From NCBI GenBank assembly GCA_944375955.1, contig CALWBE010000058.1, positions 1-48,237 of the forward strand: DNA of 48,237 bases. The letters run 5' to 3'. Each line of letters begins with the position of its first letter. Positions within the stretch are counted from its first letter, which is position 1. The position numbers were made by a program, and so were the translations under genes. The notes beneath the pieces are model-generated. The model was not told the origin of the DNA, made no database searches, and was given only the letters and a program-made list of their open reading frames with translations. This DNA comes from an uncultured Clostridia bacterium (GTDB lineage: Bacteria; Bacillota; Clostridia; Oscillospirales; CAG-382). Below are positions 23,004 to 31,949 of the stretch, in pieces.

Positions 23004-23721
23004 TTCTGTATCCTCCCTTTGAACTCGATGAAGGATCCGGAATATTTGCTAAAACAGGCACGTTGAATCTTTTTGCAAATTCATCTTCATCTGTTATTTT
23101 ATTGCTTATGAAATATAAAAATAAGGAAATTGCAACACCTATAAAAGCGCCTCCTATCAAACCTAAAATGGTGGCACGCAGAGGATCTTTAGTTATCTCA
23201 CGCTCTATTTTTCCATTTCCAGCGGCATTAACAGATTTTATTTCGGCATACTCCAAATCATCATTAGACGCCGGTATCAAATATTCGTCGATCGCATCAG
23301 AAATTATATTAGATAAATATTTATCTGAAGTTGTTACATGGATTTGCATAATCCCTGTTTCTGAACGCTGTTCAATACTTATACATGAGCCTAAATATTT
23401 ATATGAAATATTTTGATTGTAATTTTCTGAAATATACTGAGAGAAATTTGACATAACCTGAGGAAGATTAATATATTCCTTATATGTTGCGACAAGTTCC
23501 TGCGAAACTCTAAGATCGGATTCAGAAGCCTGTCTACTTGCTTCATCGTTAGAATAGGAAATGCTGTTATTTATTACATATGCCCGTGAGCACTGATATG
23601 TCTGTTTTGCAAAAAAAGCAGTATAGCAGTAAAGTACAACTGCGCCCACAACAGCAAAAGTGAGAATCATTTTCCACTTTTTGAGCAAGATAGAAAAATC
23701 AAAAGTATTACTTGAATTCAT
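22987..23721 (-). CDS. cpsC: Wzz/CpsC-type polysaccharide co-polymerase
   Basis: 244 aa with a membrane segment near residues 18-37 and a second near 188-211. Between them is an extracytoplasmic domain containing a heptad-rich stretch. A short cytoplasmic tail follows with FNVPVLANIPDPSSS, which in this family contacts and activates the BY-kinase. In streptococci CpsC and CpsD set chain length and attachment of capsule. ATG 23721 is preceded by GGAGGT and the promoter at 23760-23788, making this the first gene of the eight-gene operon that runs to 16988. Confidence 0.88.
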   Translation of the reverse strand: MNSSNTFDFSILLKKWKMILTFAVVGAVVLYCYTAFFAKQTYQCSRAYVINNSISYSNDEASRQASESDLRVSQELVATYKEYINLPQVMSNFSQYISENYNQNISYKYLGSCISIEQRSETGIMQIHVTTSDKYLSNIISDAIDEYLIPASNDDLEYAEIKSVNAAGNGKIEREITKDPLRATILGLIGGAFIGVAISLFLYFISNKITDEDEFAKRFNVPVLANIPDPSSSSKGGYRIEKRS

Positions 23722-23759
23722 TTAAACCTCCATGTACAAGCTTTATACAATCAATATAT

Positions 23760-23788
23760 ATTTTACAATTTTTATACATAAAAGTCAA
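23760..23788 (-). promoter_or_regulatory. Promoter of the CpsBCD/PqqD operon
   Basis: On the minus strand TTGACT (23788-23783), a 17-bp spacer and TAAAAT (23765-23760) precede the Wzz start by about 40 bp. The flanking 150 bp are very AT-rich and include further TTGACA-like words without well-placed -10 boxes. Confidence 0.7.
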
Positions 23789-23914
23789 GTGATTTTATCT
23801 AATTGCATAAAAATGTGTTAATTGTCAAATTAAATAAAAAATTATATTTTAAATACTATGCGATGCGCAAACTTAAACTGTCTTGTCAACATAAATAATT
23901 AGACATAATCTTTT

Positions 23915-25009
23915 TTACTTTTTTAGAAAAAAATCAATAAATGCATTCCAGTCATATCTGCTTAAAAAGTGTACTCCGCTCCTTATATGATATCCGATAT
24001 TAGATCCGCAAATAATGTCCCCTGGCTTAGGTATACTGTCAATATATGGGAAAGCGTCTTTACCATACAGTCTCCAAAATTGTCCGGCTTCTATGCAGGA
24101 AATATATTCAGACAAAGGATCTGCCCAAAAATCTTCTGCAGCACTCGCAACATAAACCTTGCGCGGAGCTGTCGCTGCAAGTAGAAAATGCTGATCACAC
24201 GGCATTTTTTCTTCATTTTCTGCATATGAAACATAATTTTTGCAAAACCAATACGGAAAAGCATCTGTAATATTTTTTACAGTTTCACCTTTTTTGCCTC
24301 TGGACACGGCAGCTCCTGCACATCCGGAATTATTAGAAAAAACATATTTAAAGCGCTCATCGCATGCAGATGCAAGTAAAGCTGATTTTCCTAACCTTGA
24401 ATGTCCTGCTACTGCCGTTTTCTCTCTGTCTATATCTTCACAATTTATTGCGTAGTCGAGAACTCTCGACGCACAGTATGCCCACATTGCAATTTTTCCG
24501 CAGTCCGATCCGCTTTTTCTTATGCCGTCTTTATAAATTTTACCTGAAATTCCGCTGAAAAAATCATTGTCATCGCTTGTTATATCTGTTGTATAACAAA
24601 AAACTCCAAAGCCTATTCCTCTATCTATAAGCTCCTCTGACGGGATGTACTCGTCAGGAAGAGTTCCTCGAAAGTTAGCAATAACTGCAAAAGGAGCTTT
24701 TTTTACTGCTTTCGGCATCATTATTTTTACAGGAAACGAAAATTCGGAATCGTTTATCGGAAAAGTTATTCTTATCTCTTTATAAATCGCTTTGCCTGCA
24801 CAGCAGCGAGTGTCGTCAGTTTTTTCTATGTAAAAATCTATTTTGTCTGGAGCATCCGGAACGTAACCGTAAACATTTTTCTGTAGTATTTCAAGCATTT
24901 CCATGCGTCTTTTACTAACATTATCCGAATTTACGTCCGTGCCGTCTGAAAATTTAAAGAGATCAGGTAGCTTTCTTGCTTCTATTTCATTTTTTATATC
25001 AAAATACAC
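23915..25009 (-). CDS. CE15-like glucuronoyl esterase / alpha-beta hydrolase
   Basis: 364 aa, no signal peptide. The nucleophile elbow GHSRLGKSA matches the G-x-S-R-x-G-K motif of glucuronoyl esterases (CE15), which cut ester bonds between glucuronoxylan and lignin. NNSGCAGAAVSRG follows in the usual place, and a C-terminal GYHIRSGVHFLSRYDW supplies the catalytic His. The N-terminal part (EILQKNVYGYVPDAPD, FPVKIMMPKAVKKAPF) is the common start of these hydrolases. The lack of a secretion signal suggests action on imported oligosaccharides or a different ester. It is a monocistronic minus-strand gene; the 193 bp between it and the cpsC start hold the operon promoter. Confidence 0.8.
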   Translation of the reverse strand: MYFDIKNEIEARKLPDLFKFSDGTDVNSDNVSKRRMEMLEILQKNVYGYVPDAPDKIDFYIEKTDDTRCCAGKAIYKEIRITFPINDSEFSFPVKIMMPKAVKKAPFAVIANFRGTLPDEYIPSEELIDRGIGFGVFCYTTDITSDDNDFFSGISGKIYKDGIRKSGSDCGKIAMWAYCASRVLDYAINCEDIDREKTAVAGHSRLGKSALLASACDERFKYVFSNNSGCAGAAVSRGKKGETVKNITDAFPYWFCKNYVSYAENEEKMPCDQHFLLAATAPRKVYVASAAEDFWADPLSEYISCIEAGQFWRLYGKDAFPYIDSIPKPGDIICGSNIGYHIRSGVHFLSRYDWNAFIDFFLKK

Positions 25010-25306
25010 TTTTTTCTCCTAATCTTTTTATTAAATTTAATATATTAAAATAGTACCATAAATATAGAGTTTATTCAAGACGAAAAAAGGATTATTTTGT
25101 TTCTTTTTCAGACATACACCTTAACATTAATACATGCAGATAAAATTTAGCACTATTTGCAATATAAATAATATTTTTTACACTGTACATTGCAAATTAT
25201 TTCAATATAATATAGATAGAGTTAGAAATATATAAGTATTCATATATTATATTTGCATAAACAAAAGATTAAGATTAAGATTAATAATAAAAATCGGAGG
25301 TACATT

Positions 25307-26467
25307 ATGAAAAAGCTAAATCCCGCCGAACTTAAAATGGATTCTCTTGCGGTACATGGAAACGCCGGACATGACTCTCACGCGCATGCTGTTAGTTTCC
25401 CAATTTATCAAACATCTACATATATAAATACAAATTTTGGTCATGAGATCGATTTTTCATATTCTCGCTGTGCAAACCCGACCCGAGACGAGCTTGAAAA
25501 AACAGTTGCTCTTCTTGAGGGGGCAAAATATGGATTTGCATTTGCCAGTGGTCTTGCCGCAGAAACTGCACTATTTTCTATGCTTTGTACGGGAGATCAT
25601 GTCGTTATAGGTGACGATATATACGGGGGCACATACCGTCTTTCACGCAACACTTTTCCGCGATATGGTGTTGAATTTACAGCGGTTGATTTCTCATATC
25701 CGGAAAAAGTTGAAGCAGCAATAAAGCCAAATACGAAATTTTTGTATGTCGAGACCCCTACAAATCCGATGATGAAGGTATGTGATATCAGCGCAGTAGC
25801 ACAAATTGCAAAGGCACACGGTGTCAAACTTGTCGTGGACAACACATTTATGTCACCGGTATTTCAGAAGCCGCTTGCTCTTGGAGCTGACGTCGTTATT
25901 CACAGCGGTACAAAATATATTGCAGGTCATAACGATACCATGGCAGGATTTCTCCTTACATCTGATGAGCAGATAAAGGACGCCGTGACTTTTAACCGCA
26001 ACACTGAAGGAGCAGCTCTTGGACCGTTTGACTCCTGGCTGGTTTTAAGAGGTATAAAAACGCTTACTTTACGGATGAAAAAACACGAAGAGAATGCAAT
26101 AGCCGTAGCTAACTGGCTTACAAAATGTAAGGCTGTGGATGAAGTGTTTTTTGTAGGACTTGATTCTCATCCAGCAAAAAATATTGTAGACAAACAGTGC
26201 ACAGGTTACGGAGGTATGATATCGTTTACTTTAAAAGATGTATCTATGGTACGTCATGCACTTTGCGACTACAGTATGATCATGTTTGCAGAGAGTCTCG
26301 GAGGCGTGCAAACGCTTATAACCTACCCTCTTACTCAGACACATGCTTCTATTCCGAAAGAAGTGCGTGAGAGCATTGGAATTACAGACAGACTGCTCAG
26401 ACTTTCTGTAGGTATTGAAGACAAAGATGATATAATAAATGATCTCGCCTCTGTACTTGGCGAGTAA
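25307..26467 (+). CDS. Cys/Met metabolism PLP enzyme (cystathionine gamma-synthase or lyase)
   Basis: 386 aa. The family pattern is clear: YSRCANPTRDELEKTVALLEG near the start, FASGLAAETALF, DDIYGGTYRL, VETPTNPMMKVCDI, then VVDNTFMSP and the PLP-binding Lys in HSGTKYIAGH. These fold-type I enzymes act in transsulfuration (MetB, MetC or CGL) or O-acetylhomoserine sulfhydrylation; sequence alone does not separate them. ATG 25307 has CGGAGG 6 nt upstream; an in-frame start 18 codons earlier lies in an AT-rich leader with AAGATT repeated. The 297-bp upstream gap was searched by eye for a SAM riboswitch; none was seen. dapF follows after 59 bp. Confidence 0.88.
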   Translation: MKKLNPAELKMDSLAVHGNAGHDSHAHAVSFPIYQTSTYINTNFGHEIDFSYSRCANPTRDELEKTVALLEGAKYGFAFASGLAAETALFSMLCTGDHVVIGDDIYGGTYRLSRNTFPRYGVEFTAVDFSYPEKVEAAIKPNTKFLYVETPTNPMMKVCDISAVAQIAKAHGVKLVVDNTFMSPVFQKPLALGADVVIHSGTKYIAGHNDTMAGFLLTSDEQIKDAVTFNRNTEGAALGPFDSWLVLRGIKTLTLRMKKHEENAIAVANWLTKCKAVDEVFFVGLDSHPAKNIVDKQCTGYGGMISFTLKDVSMVRHALCDYSMIMFAESLGGVQTLITYPLTQTHASIPKEVRESIGITDRLLRLSVGIEDKDDIINDLASVLGE

Positions 26468-26526
26468 AGAGACGCGTTTTTTGATTTTTCCTGATTTACT
26501 CATAAACAAGAAAGGAAAATATAAAA

Positions 26527-27396
26527 ATGAACAATCGGATACATTTTACAAAAATGCAAGCTTACGGAAATGACTATGTATATATTGAAACACTCACGCA
26601 GGAGCTTACGAATTTAGGTAAGCTTGCACAATTTGTATCAAAAAGGCATTTCGGAATTTGTTCCGACGGAATGATACTTATATGTCCATCTGATACTGCT
26701 GATTTTCGTATGCGTGTATTTAATCCTGACGGAACTGAAGCTGAGATGTGCGGAAATGCTGTCAGAAGCGTAGGAATGTTCGTGTTTGAAAAAGGATTTA
26801 CGGATAAGACTGAAATAACGGTGGAGACGCTGGGAGGAATAAAAAAAATACATCTTGAGCTTACAAAAGGGCGCGTTTCAAATATTACCGCAAACATCGG
26901 TGAGCCAATTCTTGAAGCCTCTAAAGTTCCTGCAGTCACAAAATCAGAACGCTTTATTGACAAAACGGTTGTTCTTGATGGCAGAAAATTCTGCACAACC
27001 GCTATATCTCTTGGAAATCCACACTGTGTCAGCTTTATCGACGATTTAGATGTTATAGATTTGGAAAAATACGGACCTCTTATGGAAAATAATGCTCTGT
27101 TTCCAAACCGTATCAATGCTGAATTTTGCCAGGTAATTGACCGTAATCATCTTCGGCTGCGAACCTGGGAGCGCGGAACCGGAGAGACGCTTGCGTGTGC
27201 TACAGGATGTGCTACTTGTGCAGTAGGCGGTATTTTGACCGGAAGATGTGACAGAAAAGTACAGGTCGAACAGATAGGCGGAATTACTGAAACTGAATGG
27301 AGCAGTCATGACAACTGTATTTACATTACGGCGCCTTCAAAAATAGTATTTGACGGAGAACTTTATGTTCCGGAAGACTTTACCGGTGAAAGCTGA
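26527..27396 (+). CDS. dapF: Diaminopimelate epimerase
   Basis: 289 aa, near the usual 270-290 aa. It converts LL-diaminopimelate to meso-diaminopimelate for lysine and peptidoglycan synthesis in the cytoplasm. Both catalytic Cys residues are visible: DGTEAEMCGNAVR and TGETLACATGCATCAV. The N-terminus (IHFTKMQAYGNDYVYIE) and SLGNPHCVSF are typical family signatures. AAGAAAGGA lies 8 nt before ATG 26527. Probably co-transcribed with the upstream PLP enzyme. A bidirectional terminator follows, shared with the convergent cysteine desulfurase gene. Confidence 0.95.
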   Translation: MNNRIHFTKMQAYGNDYVYIETLTQELTNLGKLAQFVSKRHFGICSDGMILICPSDTADFRMRVFNPDGTEAEMCGNAVRSVGMFVFEKGFTDKTEITVETLGGIKKIHLELTKGRVSNITANIGEPILEASKVPAVTKSERFIDKTVVLDGRKFCTTAISLGNPHCVSFIDDLDVIDLEKYGPLMENNALFPNRINAEFCQVIDRNHLRLRTWERGTGETLACATGCATCAVGGILTGRCDRKVQVEQIGGITETEWSSHDNCIYITAPSKIVFDGELYVPEDFTGES

Positions 27397-27440
27397 GAGT
27401 ATAGAGTATAATTTATTTTTTGTTATTAAAAGTATAAAAA

Positions 27441-27474
27441 AACATGAGGGGGATTTTCTCACCCTCATGTTCTT
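27441..27474. terminator. Bidirectional terminator between dapF and the cysteine desulfurase gene
   Basis: AACATGAGGG (27441-27450) and CCCTCATGTT (27462-27471) form a perfect stem with T-runs on both strands, serving the two convergent genes. Confidence 0.88.
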
Positions 27475-28617
27475 TTATGCTTTATCTACTAAACGCAAAA
27501 ATCGATCAATCTCGCCTTTTGTATTCATGTGCCCGAATGATATTCTTACTGCGCCGTTCAGTCCGCTGCCGACAGCTTCATGTGCTGTCGGAGCGCAGTG
27601 AAGACCGCTTCTTGTGCATATGCCGTTATCGGCAAGATATGATGCTAAAACATTCGGCTCGATACCTTTTTTGTTAAAAAGAATAACCGGAGCTTTTATG
27701 TCGTAATTTCCATACAAAACGGTATTTTTACATGACATTAAACCTTCAGATGCATACCGTGACAGATGCAGCGTTCTTCCAAAGATCGCCTCGGGAGTTT
27801 CTTTTATTACATATTTGATCCCTTCGCACAGGCCGCAGATTCCAGGAGTATTCAGCGTGCCGGCCTCAAGTCTTTCAGGAAGTACATTTCCCATATCTCT
27901 TTCTTCTGAATTTAATCCGTTTCCACCTTCAGCAAAACTTTCCGGTTCAACTCGCTCAGAACATATCATAATGCCTGTTCCCTGGGGACCGTACAATCCT
28001 TTGTGCCCTGCAAGGCAAAGAACATCAGCTCCCGATCGCTCAAAATCTAACGGAAAAACTCCGCCTGCCTGCGCTCCGTCAACTATAAGCTTTATACCTT
28101 TTGCTCTACATACTGCCGCTATTTTTTCAATGGGAAGCATTTTCCCGCACACATTGGAAGCAGCTGTTACTACGGCTAAACGTGTATTTTCCCGTATAGC
28201 ACGGCGAAAACAGAAAACGGTCTCGTCATCCTCCGCGTCCGTTGCGTTAAACATACTGTATGTTATATTCTTTTCCCGCGGATCTGTCAACTTATGCAGT
28301 GGACGAATTACCGAATTATGCTCGAGATTGGATATAACGACATGGTCTCCTCTTTTCACAAGACCCTTAATTGCCATATTTAACGCATAGGTGGTATTTT
28401 GAGTAAATATCACTCGTTCCGGCATTGAAAACGAAAACAGCCTGCATACGGCTTCTCTGCATTCAAAAATTGCCTGTGATGCACGCACAGACAAAATATG
28501 CCCGCTTCTACCGGGATTACCACCTTTTTCAGAAATTGCCGATGCCATTGCTGTCATGACCTGCGGCGGTTTCGGCCAGCTTGTAGCCGCATGATCAAAA
28601 TATATTAACTTTTCCAT
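27475..28617 (-). CDS. Cysteine desulfurase-family aminotransferase
   Basis: 380 aa, class V PLP enzyme. YFDHAATSWPKPP opens the protein, FTQNTTYALN and SNLEHNSV follow, the PLP Lys is in LAGHKGLYGPQG, and RSGLHCAPTAHE near the C-terminus contains the sulfur-accepting Cys in a SufS-like loop. This matches the clostridial subfamily that lies beside DUF3343 genes and is associated with selenium or labile sulfur handling (family knowledge, not proven here). The start ATG 28617 lies 21 bp after the DUF3343 gene, so the two form an operon. No SufU or IscU scaffold is nearby. Confidence 0.88.
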   Translation of the reverse strand: MEKLIYFDHAATSWPKPPQVMTAMASAISEKGGNPGRSGHILSVRASQAIFECREAVCRLFSFSMPERVIFTQNTTYALNMAIKGLVKRGDHVVISNLEHNSVIRPLHKLTDPREKNITYSMFNATDAEDDETVFCFRRAIRENTRLAVVTAASNVCGKMLPIEKIAAVCRAKGIKLIVDGAQAGGVFPLDFERSGADVLCLAGHKGLYGPQGTGIMICSERVEPESFAEGGNGLNSEERDMGNVLPERLEAGTLNTPGICGLCEGIKYVIKETPEAIFGRTLHLSRYASEGLMSCKNTVLYGNYDIKAPVILFNKKGIEPNVLASYLADNGICTRSGLHCAPTAHEAVGSGLNGAVRISFGHMNTKGEIDRFLRLVDKA

Positions 28618-28638
28618 ATGGCCTTCCAGACTGTTAGA

Positions 28639-28857
28639 TTATATTATTTCAATTATTCGTATTTTTTCTCTTTTCATTATTGCCGCTGCTTCCGGTAGTT
28701 TTGATTTATCTACACGCAATCCGTATCCGCAGCCCTTCAACGTCTGGCTTTTATTTAATTTTTCGAGGCGTGTTCCTATTCCTTCGCGGGCAAGTATTCC
28801 CTGCGCTTTGAGAGCATAGGTCACGGAACTCATAACCATTATGCTATATATCATCAC
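28639..28857 (-). CDS. DUF3343 putative Se/S carrier protein
   Basis: 72 aa. VMSSVTYALKAQGILAREG, then KGCGYGLRV with a single reactive Cys-Gly and a C-terminal basic helix, matches DUF3343, proposed to carry selenium or sulfur. It is smaller than a ferredoxin-like domain and soluble. GGAAAACAGTG precedes ATG 28857; the second codon is also ATG, so the start is uncertain by one residue. It is the first gene of a two-gene operon with the cysteine desulfurase, a sensible donor-carrier pair. The leader contains a long hairpin at 28882-28929. Confidence 0.82.
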   Translation of the reverse strand: MMIYSIMVMSSVTYALKAQGILAREGIGTRLEKLNKSQTLKGCGYGLRVDKSKLPEAAAIMKREKIRIIEII

Positions 28858-28881
28858 TGTTTTCCTTTCGGGATTATTTAA

Positions 28882-28929
28882 TAGGCATCGCCGCAGCTAA
28901 CTTTCTGTCATCTGCAGAAGTGATGCCTA
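28882..28929 (-). promoter_or_regulatory. Structured 5' leader of the DUF3343-desulfurase operon
   Basis: On the minus strand TAGGCATC and GATGCCTA (28929-28922 and 28889-28882) close a 48-nt hairpin with inner TTCTG/CAGAA pairing and a GC-rich purine loop. No T-run follows in the direction of the gene, so a terminator is unlikely. The hairpin ends 24 nt before the start codon. It does not match any riboswitch consensus I know. Confidence 0.4.
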
Positions 28930-29036
28930 AACATTTTTTCATACACAATCTTTATATGATTGCACAATTATACTTCCACTGTTCATTATACGCTGTCCTT
29001 AATAAAAAGTGAATGTTTTATTTAACTATATCCGTA

Positions 29037-29065
29037 TTGACAAAATAGTAAAACTGATATAAAAT
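29037..29065 (+). promoter_or_regulatory. Promoter of the zinc-ribbon membrane protein gene
   Basis: TTGACA (29037-29042), a 17-bp spacer and TAAAAT (29060-29065) precede ATG 29100 by 34 bp, close to consensus. Confidence 0.82.
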
Positions 29066-29099
29066 ATACCGTGTATTAAGTATTATAGGAGTATTATAT

Positions 29100-30995
29100 A
29101 TGTCAAACGGAAAAAAACCGGTCTTGTACTCGTGCCGCGCATGCGGATCCAAGTTTTCGCCTCAGTCTACCGGTGGTATTTGTCCTTATTGTCACAGTGC
29201 GAATCCTGCTCTTGTCGAACTTCAAAGAAAAAACTTCAAGCGCCAGCAAATTCGCAAAAAGCAACTTAGAAAAGCTGCTTTTCGCTTATCTGTCGCTTTA
29301 CTTATTTTAATTATACTTATTATTTCGGCCGTATCTATAATTTCACATATAATACGAGGCAGTGAAACACTGGTTTATGCTACTGAAAATATAGGTACTT
29401 CACCTGTTTTTTATACAGATTCTGACGGCCTTGTTTATTACTGCGAAAATAACAATCCTTTTTTATTAGGAAAGGGATCTATTATTGATTTTTCATATTC
29501 AGAGAAAAACAAGGTCGCTTACGCAGTATTTAACGGTACTACAAACCTTGATTCTCTGACTTCCTCAGTTATGCTTCTTAAAATAACAGACTCAGGGAAA
29601 AAAATTGATACTGTGGCTGAATCTGCCTATGGTACAATAAACTTTAAGTCCGGAGGCAACTGTGAGTATATTTATTATATTATAAATGAATCATTGAGCA
29701 ACTATCAATCGTCTGCCAGACTTTATCTTTACCAAACTTCCGGCGGAGATCCTAAAAAGATTGCAGAATATTCAAACTCGGGTTTTTATGACAATTTCCG
29801 AGTATCTTTAAACGGTAGATATTTGCTTTATAAGGCTGAAGACGGCGATGGTACAAAGCTTATGCGATATTCGGTTAAGAGCGGAGAAAATGAAGCTTTA
29901 GGAATAAAAAATGCCGAACCTATCACAATTGACAATAAAGGTATATATTATTCTTATATACGCAAAAATGAAGATGGTCTTGCAGATTTCTACATCGAAT
30001 CCGGTGTAAGCGACAGGGAAAAAACTGCTTTAGACAAAGCTTTTGCCGACCGAATTCTGGTATCAAACGATGCTCGGAGTTTTGTAATAGAAACAGGAAA
30101 TATTACTACAGTAAAAACTGTTGGAACAGAACCTTGTGTTATTGCAGCAAAAACTGGAAGCGGAATAGGAATACAGATATTAAAAGCTTTGTCAGAGACG
30201 GATTCTTCAGAACTTATTAGCTCAAGCGTATATGCAATTGAGTATTGCGAAAACAGTGGATTTTTACCTTATTATTATATGACTGAAAACGATGATGGTA
30301 CACAAACTCTTATGAGTTGCAGCAAAAATGGTGAAAAAAACTCTTTAACCGAAAGTACTTTTTCTGATTTTTGTACAAACGGTTCTGAGGCTGCGTTTAT
30401 TTCAGATAATTCATTATACACAATGCAGATAGACGCTAAAAATACTGCTACAACGCTTGTATCGGAAAATTTTGAGTCATATAAACTCTCATCAATGTCA
30501 GATGACGGAAAATATATTTTTTTCACAGATTCTGACGGAAATCTTTACAGGATTCCTTTTAAGTACAATGGTGCCAACTGGACTAAAGTCGCAGTTGATG
30601 CTGTCTCATATGTAAGTTCTGACGACGGACACAGCGGAGCATATATTTCTGGCGCCTCACTATACTTTATCAGAGATTCCAAGCAGGAAAAAATATCCGA
30701 CGGAGTTAATACAAATAAAATCTATGTTATGAACGACGCCGGATTGCTATACTATCTTGCTTCTTCAGACACAAGCAAGGCGGATAATGCTTACTCTCTT
30801 TACTTCTTTGACGGAAAAAACAATGCTTTGATTCAGGATAACATAGTAGATATATCTGCATTTCCCTATTTCTCTTTATTGTTCGAAGATATTCCTTTCA
30901 GTACTTATGCAGATTCTCCGTCTGATTTGCCTGAAGAAAAAAACCAAAACGACGGTGAAAATAACAATACCGATTCTGAAAATAGTCAAATTTAA
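29100..30995 (+). CDS. Zinc-ribbon membrane-anchored protein with beta-propeller-like exterior
   Basis: 631 aa, function not recognised. The N-terminus carries a zinc ribbon (SCRACGSKF and CPYCHS, residues 12-35), then a Lys/Arg-rich stretch and one membrane helix (about 62-88). The remaining 540 residues would be outside the cell and read as repeated strand pairs (DSDGLVYYCE, KGIYYSYIRK, DDGKYIFFTDSDGNLYRI, AGLLYYLAS), like the DUF5050 or TolB-type propellers of clostridial proteins. The end is acidic and Asn/Asp-rich. It may sense or bind something at the envelope, but that is inference. It has its own promoter; the dCMP deaminase gene follows after 15 bp. Confidence 0.8.
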   Translation: MSNGKKPVLYSCRACGSKFSPQSTGGICPYCHSANPALVELQRKNFKRQQIRKKQLRKAAFRLSVALLILIILIISAVSIISHIIRGSETLVYATENIGTSPVFYTDSDGLVYYCENNNPFLLGKGSIIDFSYSEKNKVAYAVFNGTTNLDSLTSSVMLLKITDSGKKIDTVAESAYGTINFKSGGNCEYIYYIINESLSNYQSSARLYLYQTSGGDPKKIAEYSNSGFYDNFRVSLNGRYLLYKAEDGDGTKLMRYSVKSGENEALGIKNAEPITIDNKGIYYSYIRKNEDGLADFYIESGVSDREKTALDKAFADRILVSNDARSFVIETGNITTVKTVGTEPCVIAAKTGSGIGIQILKALSETDSSELISSSVYAIEYCENSGFLPYYYMTENDDGTQTLMSCSKNGEKNSLTESTFSDFCTNGSEAAFISDNSLYTMQIDAKNTATTLVSENFESYKLSSMSDDGKYIFFTDSDGNLYRIPFKYNGANWTKVAVDAVSYVSSDDGHSGAYISGASLYFIRDSKQEKISDGVNTNKIYVMNDAGLLYYLASSDTSKADNAYSLYFFDGKNNALIQDNIVDISAFPYFSLLFEDIPFSTYADSPSDLPEEKNQNDGENNNTDSENSQI

Positions 30996-31010
30996 TTTTG
31001 GGTGGTAAAA

Positions 31011-31499
31011 ATGGACAGAATAAGCAAAGAAAATTATTATCTTGATATTGCACTTACAGTGGCTTCCAGATCGACGTGCTTGAGAAAAAAATACGGCGCT
31101 ATAATAGTGAAAAACGATGTTATAATTTCTACCGGCTACAACGGGGCTCCTCGAGGCAGGAAAAATTGTTCCGATATTGCGTTCTGTATGAGGGACAAGC
31201 TTAATATTCCACGCGGTGAAAGATATGAAATGTGCCGTTCCGTGCATGCTGAACAAAATGCGGTTATTGCTGCGCCGCGAGATCAGATGATTGGTTCTAC
31301 ATTATATCTCGCTTGCTTGGACGCTAAAACCGGTGATCTCGTTCCTGACACTTGCTGCTGTCAGATGTGCAAAAGACTCGTTATCAATTCTGGAATAGAA
31401 AAAGTTGTTATAAGAAACACGCGGGATAAATACACAACAATATGTGTGGATTCATGGATTGATAACGACGACAGCCTTGACGGCAGTTTTGGATATTAA
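31011..31499 (+). CDS. dCMP deaminase
   Basis: 162 aa from ATG 31011, with GGGTGG about 6 nt upstream; a GTG 9 nt earlier overlaps it. Zinc ligands are in SVHAEQNAVI (His and the catalytic Glu) and CCCQMCKR (two Cys). RKKYGAIIVKNDVIISTGYNG and the insertion CMRDKLNIPRGERYEMC are typical of deoxycytidylate deaminases (ComEB family). The enzyme makes dUMP for thymidylate synthesis. It starts a run of closely spaced plus-strand housekeeping genes ending with rex. Confidence 0.9.
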   Translation: MDRISKENYYLDIALTVASRSTCLRKKYGAIIVKNDVIISTGYNGAPRGRKNCSDIAFCMRDKLNIPRGERYEMCRSVHAEQNAVIAAPRDQMIGSTLYLACLDAKTGDLVPDTCCCQMCKRLVINSGIEKVVIRNTRDKYTTICVDSWIDNDDSLDGSFGY

Positions 31500-31532
31500 T
31501 TTGGCAGATTTTATTTTATAAAAGGATATCTA

Positions 31533-31949
31533 ATGAAAAACATACTTTTTGTTTGTACCGGAAATACTTGCCGAAGCCCTATGGCTGAAGCTATTTTCAA
31601 TCATTTGGCGCCTGAAGGATATTCAGCGTTTTCTGCTGGCATTTACGCTTCTGATGGGAAAGCAATTTCCGAGAATTCAATTGCTGCCTTGGCTGAGATA
31701 GGGATATCTGCATCACACACATCCGTAAAAATCAATGAACAACTTATGTCCAAATACGACTATATTGTAGGTATTACGTCCGAACACGCCAAAATATTGA
31801 CAGGTTTATATCCTGAGTTTGCAAAAAAAATATATTCCTTTCCTCGTGAAGTGTCCGATCCTTACGGAATGGATCTTGATGCTTACAGAAAATGCCGGGA
31901 TTTGATATACGATGGTATATGCGATATAATAAAAGAAATATGTAAATGA
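31533..31949 (+). CDS. Low-molecular-weight protein tyrosine/arginine phosphatase
   Basis: 138 aa. The P-loop LFVCTGNTCRSPM has the C-x5-R active site at the extreme N-terminus, and the general acid Asp is in VSDPYGMD near the C-terminus. This is the LMW-PTP fold; the Thr in CTGNTCR is the signature of YwlE-type arginine phosphatases rather than Wzb-type tyrosine phosphatases (family knowledge). AAAAGGA lies upstream of ATG 31533. The 3' end overlaps rimI by 4 bp. Confidence 0.88.
   Translation: MKNILFVCTGNTCRSPMAEAIFNHLAPEGYSAFSAGIYASDGKAISENSIAALAEIGISASHTSVKINEQLMSKYDYIVGITSEHAKILTGLYPEFAKKIYSFPREVSDPYGMDLDAYRKCRDLIYDGICDIIKEICK

Noticed and set aside
25010..25306. SAM riboswitch before the Cys/Met PLP enzyme
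   Set aside because: The leader is very AT-rich and shows neither the S-box core nor a terminator-antiterminator pair.
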